A DNA stretch of 64,000 nt, taken from Terribacillus saccharophilus. GTDB taxonomy: Bacteria > Bacillota > Bacilli > Bacillales > Amphibacillaceae. The stretch covers positions 1 to 64,000 of the forward strand of contig NZ_NPBJ01000037.1 in the NCBI RefSeq assembly GCF_002272075.1. The letters are read 5' to 3'. Shown here piece by piece: positions 60,321 to 64,000 of the stretch; within the stretch, counting starts at the first letter, position 1; every line of letters begins with the position of its first letter. Below the pieces are notes generated by a model, which was not told where the DNA came from, ran no database searches, and saw nothing but the letters and a program-made list of their open reading frames with translations. The position numbers and the translations under genes are program-made.

Positions 60321-60338
60321 CTGAAAATTCAAACAACA

Positions 60339-61349
60339 TTATCCGACAAGACTGTCATAAAGGGAACGCGCTCGGCTTATATCGGCCACACCATGAATGA
60401 TCGCCCTGCCATCAGCAAATAACACAATTCGATGACCCTTGTATTGAAAAGCAAGCAAGTATTCATTGGCAGTGACCTGATCGAGTGCATTTGCCCATTC
60501 TTCTGATAAAGCTGGCAAATCCAGTGATTTGTTGGCGCTAGGCCGGATATGGACAGCCTCCCTGCCGCAAAGGACATCAAGCCTCGTCCGGGAGGAACCA
60601 TTCAAAAAAGGAAATTCTGCATTTGTGCCGCAACTGGAACAGCTTGAATTGCGAAGGCTATTTACGTCCACCTTCGTATAATCACCTGTCCATATATCAA
60701 ACGCACACAGTTCTGCCTTTACTTCCTGACCGCATAAGATTCGCAATGCTTGTGTGACTTGCATCGCTGCCACCCATTGGACAATCGGACTGATGATTCC
60801 CGCTGTATCACATGTTTCGCTTTGCTGCGGAAGCTGTTCCAGAAGACAGTGAAGACATGGAGTATCTATATCTACAAGCACTGGGTATGTTATCCCATAG
60901 CTGCCTACACACGCTCCATACAAGTAAGGAATACTATGCTTCAATGCTGCATCATTGATAATTAAACGTGTCTCGAAATTATCTGTAGCATCCACAATTA
61001 CATCCGCACCTTCAATCAGATGCTCGATATTATGGTGGTCAACATTTTCGATCACTGTATGCAATGTCACTTGTTGATTGATTGCCTGTAATCGCTCCCT
61101 TGCTGCAAAAGCTTTCGGCAAATAGGAAGCAGCATCTTGCTCGGTATACAGCTGCTGACGCTGAAGATTATGAAATTCAACATAATCCCGATCAATAAGC
61201 ACCAATTCTCCGATACCTGCACGTACTAGCATCTCTGCGGAAGCAGAGCCTAATGCTCCCATCCCTATTAAGACAATTTTACTGTTTTCTACCTGCGCCT
61301 GCCCATCCTTGCCGATGAACAGCTCCTGTTTCCGATAACGATCCTTCAT
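60339..61349 (-). CDS. thiF: ThiF-type sulfur carrier adenylyltransferase
   Basis: 336 residues, E1-like fold: IGMGALGSASAEMLVRAG (nucleotide loop), DRDYVEFHNLQRQ, DATDNFETR and the zinc Cys pairs CLHC and CSSC. CDTAGIISP holds a further conserved Cys. It adenylates the ThiS C-terminal Gly for sulfur loading in thiazole synthesis. A C-terminal tail of about 90 residues beyond the E1 core resembles MoeB/ThiF-associated extensions. Its ATG overlaps the thiG stop by one base. thiD does not follow here, unlike in B. subtilis. Confidence 0.92.
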   Translation of the reverse strand: MKDRYRKQELFIGKDGQAQVENSKIVLIGMGALGSASAEMLVRAGIGELVLIDRDYVEFHNLQRQQLYTEQDAASYLPKAFAARERLQAINQQVTLHTVIENVDHHNIEHLIEGADVIVDATDNFETRLIINDAALKHSIPYLYGACVGSYGITYPVLVDIDTPCLHCLLEQLPQQSETCDTAGIISPIVQWVAAMQVTQALRILCGQEVKAELCAFDIWTGDYTKVDVNSLRNSSCSSCGTNAEFPFLNGSSRTRLDVLCGREAVHIRPSANKSLDLPALSEEWANALDQVTANEYLLAFQYKGHRIVLFADGRAIIHGVADISRARSLYDSLVG

Positions 61350-62113
61350 CAGGTAATCAAACCTTCATTCGGGCTGCTTGCTACTGCATAATCTTTTTCG
61401 GGAATTCTTCCTGCTTCGAACCCTAATCGGCCTGCCTCAATGGCTAGCTTCATTGCATGTGCCATACGAACAGGGTCAGCAGCACCGGACACAGCTGTAT
61501 TCAACAAGACACCATCAGCCCCAAGTTCCATTGCATAGGCAGCATCTTTAGGTGAACCAATACCAGCATCGACAATGACTGGTACACTGCTCTGTTCAAT
61601 GATCATACGCAGGTTAAAAGGATTGATGATTCCTTTCCCTGACCCAATTGGCGATGCACCCGGCATGATCGCATGCACTCCCAGATCGACGAGTCGCTTA
61701 GCTAATACAACATCATCTGACGTGTAAGGCAGAACAATGAAGCCTTCATCCAACAGCATTTCTGAAGCCCGCAAAGTCTCGACTGGATCTGGAAGCAACG
61801 TCCTATCACAGCCGATCACTTCCACTTTCACCATATCGCATAACCCGGAAGATTTGGCTAGTTTGGCTATACGGACAGCCTCCTCTGCCGTCTTTGCCCC
61901 TGCTGTATTTGGCAGTAAAGAGTACTTTTCCAAATCCAGCTGTTCCAGAAAATTAGGCTGAGATGGCTCAAATATATCCATCCGCCTCACAGCAAATGTC
62001 AGTATCTCTGCCTTCGAAATATTGACTGCCTCTTCCTGCACCTCAAATGACGGGTATTTGCCTGTTCCTAATAATAAACGGGAAGTAAAAGTCTTATCTG
62101 CAATCTGTAACAT
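61349..62113 (-). CDS. thiG: Thiazole synthase ThiG
   Basis: 254 residues, TIM barrel. Start [17 protein letters not shown], Schiff-base Lys96 in MVKVEVIG, phosphate-binding [20 protein letters not shown] and [12 protein letters not shown]. It condenses DXP, dehydroglycine (from ThiO) and ThiS thiocarboxylate into the thiazole phosphate. Located 3 bp after thiS; ATG 62113 follows GGAGGATGAAGG. Confidence 0.95.
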   Translation of the reverse strand: MLQIADKTFTSRLLLGTGKYPSFEVQEEAVNISKAEILTFAVRRMDIFEPSQPNFLEQLDLEKYSLLPNTAGAKTAEEAVRIAKLAKSSGLCDMVKVEVIGCDRTLLPDPVETLRASEMLLDEGFIVLPYTSDDVVLAKRLVDLGVHAIMPGASPIGSGKGIINPFNLRMIIEQSSVPVIVDAGIGSPKDAAYAMELGADGVLLNTAVSGAADPVRMAHAMKLAIEAGRLGFEAGRIPEKDYAVASSPNEGLIT

Positions 62114-62116
62114 CCT

Positions 62117-62320
62117 TCATCCTCCTCCTACAAAATGAATCAGCTCAACTTTATCACCATTTCTAATCGACTGTTCTGCATATGCAGTCTTGTTAATGAT
62201 CTCTTTATTCAGTTCGACAATCACAATTCTTTTTTCCAGGGAAAGTGATGCTAACAGCTGAGCTATAGTCTTGATATCAGCGGATAATTCCTGCTGCCTG
62301 CCATTCAGCTGAATGTTCAC
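62117..62320 (-). CDS. thiS: Sulfur carrier protein ThiS
   Basis: 67 residues with a beta-grasp fold: VNIQLNGRQQEL start, KRIVIVELNKEI and the C-terminal HFVGGG whose terminal Gly-Gly is adenylated and thiocarboxylated. The start is GTG 62320, overlapping the thiO stop (GTGA) and preceded by GAGGAGGTG; the longer open frame to 62374 lies inside thiO. Confidence 0.93.
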   Translation of the reverse strand: MNIQLNGRQQELSADIKTIAQLLASLSLEKRIVIVELNKEIINKTAYAEQSIRNGDKVELIHFVGGG

Positions 62321-63435
62321 ATTAACACCTCCTCGCCAGTGTTCAATCTGTCGACACGAAATGCTTCCTTCCATTCTTCCGGAACCACATTGTTGCCTAT
62401 CAAATCACAAATCATCTTACCCGTAGCTGGAGCAAGCAGAATTCCATTTCGCTGATGTCCAGCAGCAATATACAAACCCTTCATTTCCGGATGTTCACCA
62501 ATTAGCGGCTTGCCATCTGATGTCTGAGGTCTCAGACCTGCCCAGCTTCTGCGAAACGGCATCTTATCCACATTCGGCAGCATTTTCCTCGCCTTCTCCA
62601 TCACAGTCTGTAATCCGCCAAGTGTGGGTTCGGTACTCCAATCATTCTTGACCTTGGTTGCACCTATGACCAGTTCGTTGTTGTTCCGCGGGACAATATA
62701 ATGCTGATCATGGAATAAACTGCATGTAAGAGGAGTTTGTGTATTCGTAACAACAATGCACTCACCTTTCACTGGAAAAATCGGCATTCCCAATCCTGAA
62801 CGCTGGAGCAGAGCATTACTCCAAACCCCGCTGGCAACCACCACACGATCAGCCTGCCATTCCCCCTTGGAAGTCCGTAACCGATAACGACCGGATTCCT
62901 TCACAATCTCATCGACCCGGGTATACGTATTAGTTTGGGCACCTAGCATACGTGCGGCTGTATGGAATCCTTTGCAGGCAATTGCAGGTGTGACATGCAC
63001 ATCTTCTGCCATATGAACAGCACCTGAAACTGATTCTGACAATCCGGGTACTTTCTTTAACACAGTTGCACGATCCAGCCATGTTACACCTTCCAACGAA
63101 GCTAACGGTGACATTATTGTGTCTCCTTCTGTATAAACAAGCTGTAATAAACCACCTGTACGACGTTCCATGTCTATCCCTGTCAGGGAGCGAATATCCG
63201 CTTCCGCTTGTTCATAAAGCCTTTGGCTAGTACGGGCAAATGGATAAAGTGAAGCACCGAATTCCTTATACTCAGAATGGGCACCTAACATACCAGCTGC
63301 AGCTTGCGTCGAGCCTGATCCGACTTGGCCCGCTTCCAGCAAATCAACTTGATGGCCCGCCTTTGCTAAATAATAAGCGATTGCGCTGCCGATGATACCT
63401 CCTCCAACAATTGCTACTTCACTGAATCTCTTCAA
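62317..63435 (-). CDS. thiO: Glycine oxidase ThiO
   Basis: 372 residues, DAO-family flavoenzyme. FAD-binding VGGGIIGSAIAYYLAKAG near residue 10, GSGSTQAAAGMLGAHSEY, and the C-terminal IAAGHQRNGILLAPATG with the FAD and substrate contacts. It makes iminoglycine for thiazole formation. Start TTG 63435 has GGAGTG 8 nt upstream and overlaps the tenI end by 17 nt. Confidence 0.94.
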   Translation of the reverse strand: MKRFSEVAIVGGGIIGSAIAYYLAKAGHQVDLLEAGQVGSGSTQAAAGMLGAHSEYKEFGASLYPFARTSQRLYEQAEADIRSLTGIDMERRTGGLLQLVYTEGDTIMSPLASLEGVTWLDRATVLKKVPGLSESVSGAVHMAEDVHVTPAIACKGFHTAARMLGAQTNTYTRVDEIVKESGRYRLRTSKGEWQADRVVVASGVWSNALLQRSGLGMPIFPVKGECIVVTNTQTPLTCSLFHDQHYIVPRNNNELVIGATKVKNDWSTEPTLGGLQTVMEKARKMLPNVDKMPFRRSWAGLRPQTSDGKPLIGEHPEMKGLYIAAGHQRNGILLAPATGKMICDLIGNNVVPEEWKEAFRVDRLNTGEEVLM

Positions 63436-64000
63436 GACGCAGACACTCCTCCCTTAAATTCTTCACGGCATCAAGCGGGTCTTTCGCTGAAAAGATACCA
63501 CTCATAACAGCAACCCCATCTAAATCAAGCGCTTTCAAATAGACTAATCTTTCTACATCGATTCCTCCTATTCCATACAAGGGAGTTCGGATGTTCTGAC
63601 GAATATATCCTAAATTGGATAAAGGCTGCGGGGATTTCCCTTTCTTACTGGCTGTGGGAAAACAATGCCCGTATAGCGCGTATGCAACTCCGGCTGCCTC
63701 CGCCTGTACTGCTTCTTCAAGTGAATGAACAGGCGCACCAATCCGCAAATTAGGATACAGCTTTTTCAATTCTTCCAGCGGAAGACCATGACCCGGTATA
63801 TGCACTTGCCTCAAGCCAAGCAACGAAGCTGTATCCACTCGGTCATTAAGCCAAAGCTTGTTTGCTGGCAGCCCTTCCGCCAAAAGCTCCTTACAGAGTT
63901 GGTACACTTCACCAGCAGACTTTCGTTTTTCCCTGATCTGCACATGATCGACAAAAGGGTGTATCTCAAGCAAGATACGCAGCAAGTCTCCTGCCTCATG
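63419..64000 (-). CDS. tenI: Thiazole tautomerase TenI (5' end beyond window)
   Basis: About 193 residues visible, open to the window edge with no start needed inside it. ThiE-like TIM barrel: HVQIREKRKSAGEVYQL, LWLNDRVDTASLLG, RQVHIPG and YGIGGIDVERL. The ThiE catalytic details are shifted as in TenI, which converts the ThiG product to the aromatic thiazole carboxylate phosphate. The order tenI-thiO-thiS-thiG-thiF is that of B. subtilis; tenA and a TPP riboswitch would be expected to the right of the window. Confidence 0.9.
   Translation of the reverse strand, partial: HEAGDLLRILLEIHPFVDHVQIREKRKSAGEVYQLCKELLAEGLPANKLWLNDRVDTASLLGLRQVHIPGHGLPLEELKKLYPNLRIGAPVHSLEEAVQAEAAGVAYALYGHCFPTASKKGKSPQPLSNLGYIRQNIRTPLYGIGGIDVERLVYLKALDLDGVAVMSGIFSAKDPLDAVKNLREECLRLEEIQ

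Noticed and set aside
1..64000. tRNA, rRNA, CRISPR arrays, replication or attachment sites
   Set aside because: I looked on both strands for cloverleaf-like TTC/CCA arrangements, direct repeat arrays and DnaA-box clusters and found none that held up. A tRNAscan and a repeat finder would settle it.

Overview
The window reads as the chromosome of a low-to-medium GC, spore-forming-type Bacillaceae bacterium. The evidence is AGGAGG-type ribosome binding sites, many GTG and TTG starts, classical intrinsic terminators, Gram-positive riboswitch classes (T-box, S-box, yybP-ykoY), an HBsu-like HU protein, and several gene pairs known from Bacillus (lmrA-lmrB, yjlC-ndh, a pksA/ymcC-like pair, tenI-thiO-thiS-thiG-thiF). 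A halotolerant genus such as Terribacillus or Oceanobacillus is my guess from general feel, not something I could test. I saw no rRNA, tRNA, CRISPR array, insertion sequence or prophage.

Layout. 0-16 kb is mostly housekeeping and stress functions: malic enzyme tail, gapN, a TetR/membrane-protein pair, psiE, an FMN hydroxy-acid oxidase, a MocR-type aminotransferase, lmrAB drug efflux, chrA, an MFS transporter behind a T-box leader, a YugO-like K+ channel, and the Rex-controlled yjlC-ndh pair. 16.8-26 kb is a carbohydrate-type catabolic island on the minus strand: an AraC regulator, three Gfo/Idh/MocA dehydrogenases, a DUF993 aldolase-like enzyme, a TIM-barrel isomerase and a complete TRAP transporter, with cre-like sites. 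26-34 kb holds a CNNM/CBS membrane protein and a small Spo0M-like protein behind a manganese (yybP-ykoY) riboswitch, then DinB, a small kinase, HU, nicotinate phosphoribosyltransferase and a TipAS-type MerR regulator. 34-47 kb carries acetyltransferases, an EamA transporter, a frameshifted small membrane gene, two aldo/keto reductases, a LytTR-DUF3021-ABC module, a catalytically degenerate serine recombinase divergent from a SulP-UspA pair, and two zinc-ribbon membrane proteins.

47.7-60.3 kb is the most coherent accessory system: two adjacent SAM (S-box) riboswitch transcripts. One encodes a short homoserine dehydrogenase and an NAD(P)H:FMN reductase. The other encodes a peptide/nickel-type ABC importer (two permeases, a fused double ATPase, a lipoprotein receptor), two NtaA/DmoA-type flavin monooxygenases, an O-acetylhomoserine sulfhydrylase, two small unknown proteins, a YezD-like protein and the dead remnant of a further monooxygenase. 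Read together they form an import, oxidative C-S cleavage and sulfur recapture route switched on by low SAM; the substrate is unknown. 60.3-64 kb is the thiamine thiazole operon (thiF, thiG, thiS, thiO, tenI), running off the right edge.
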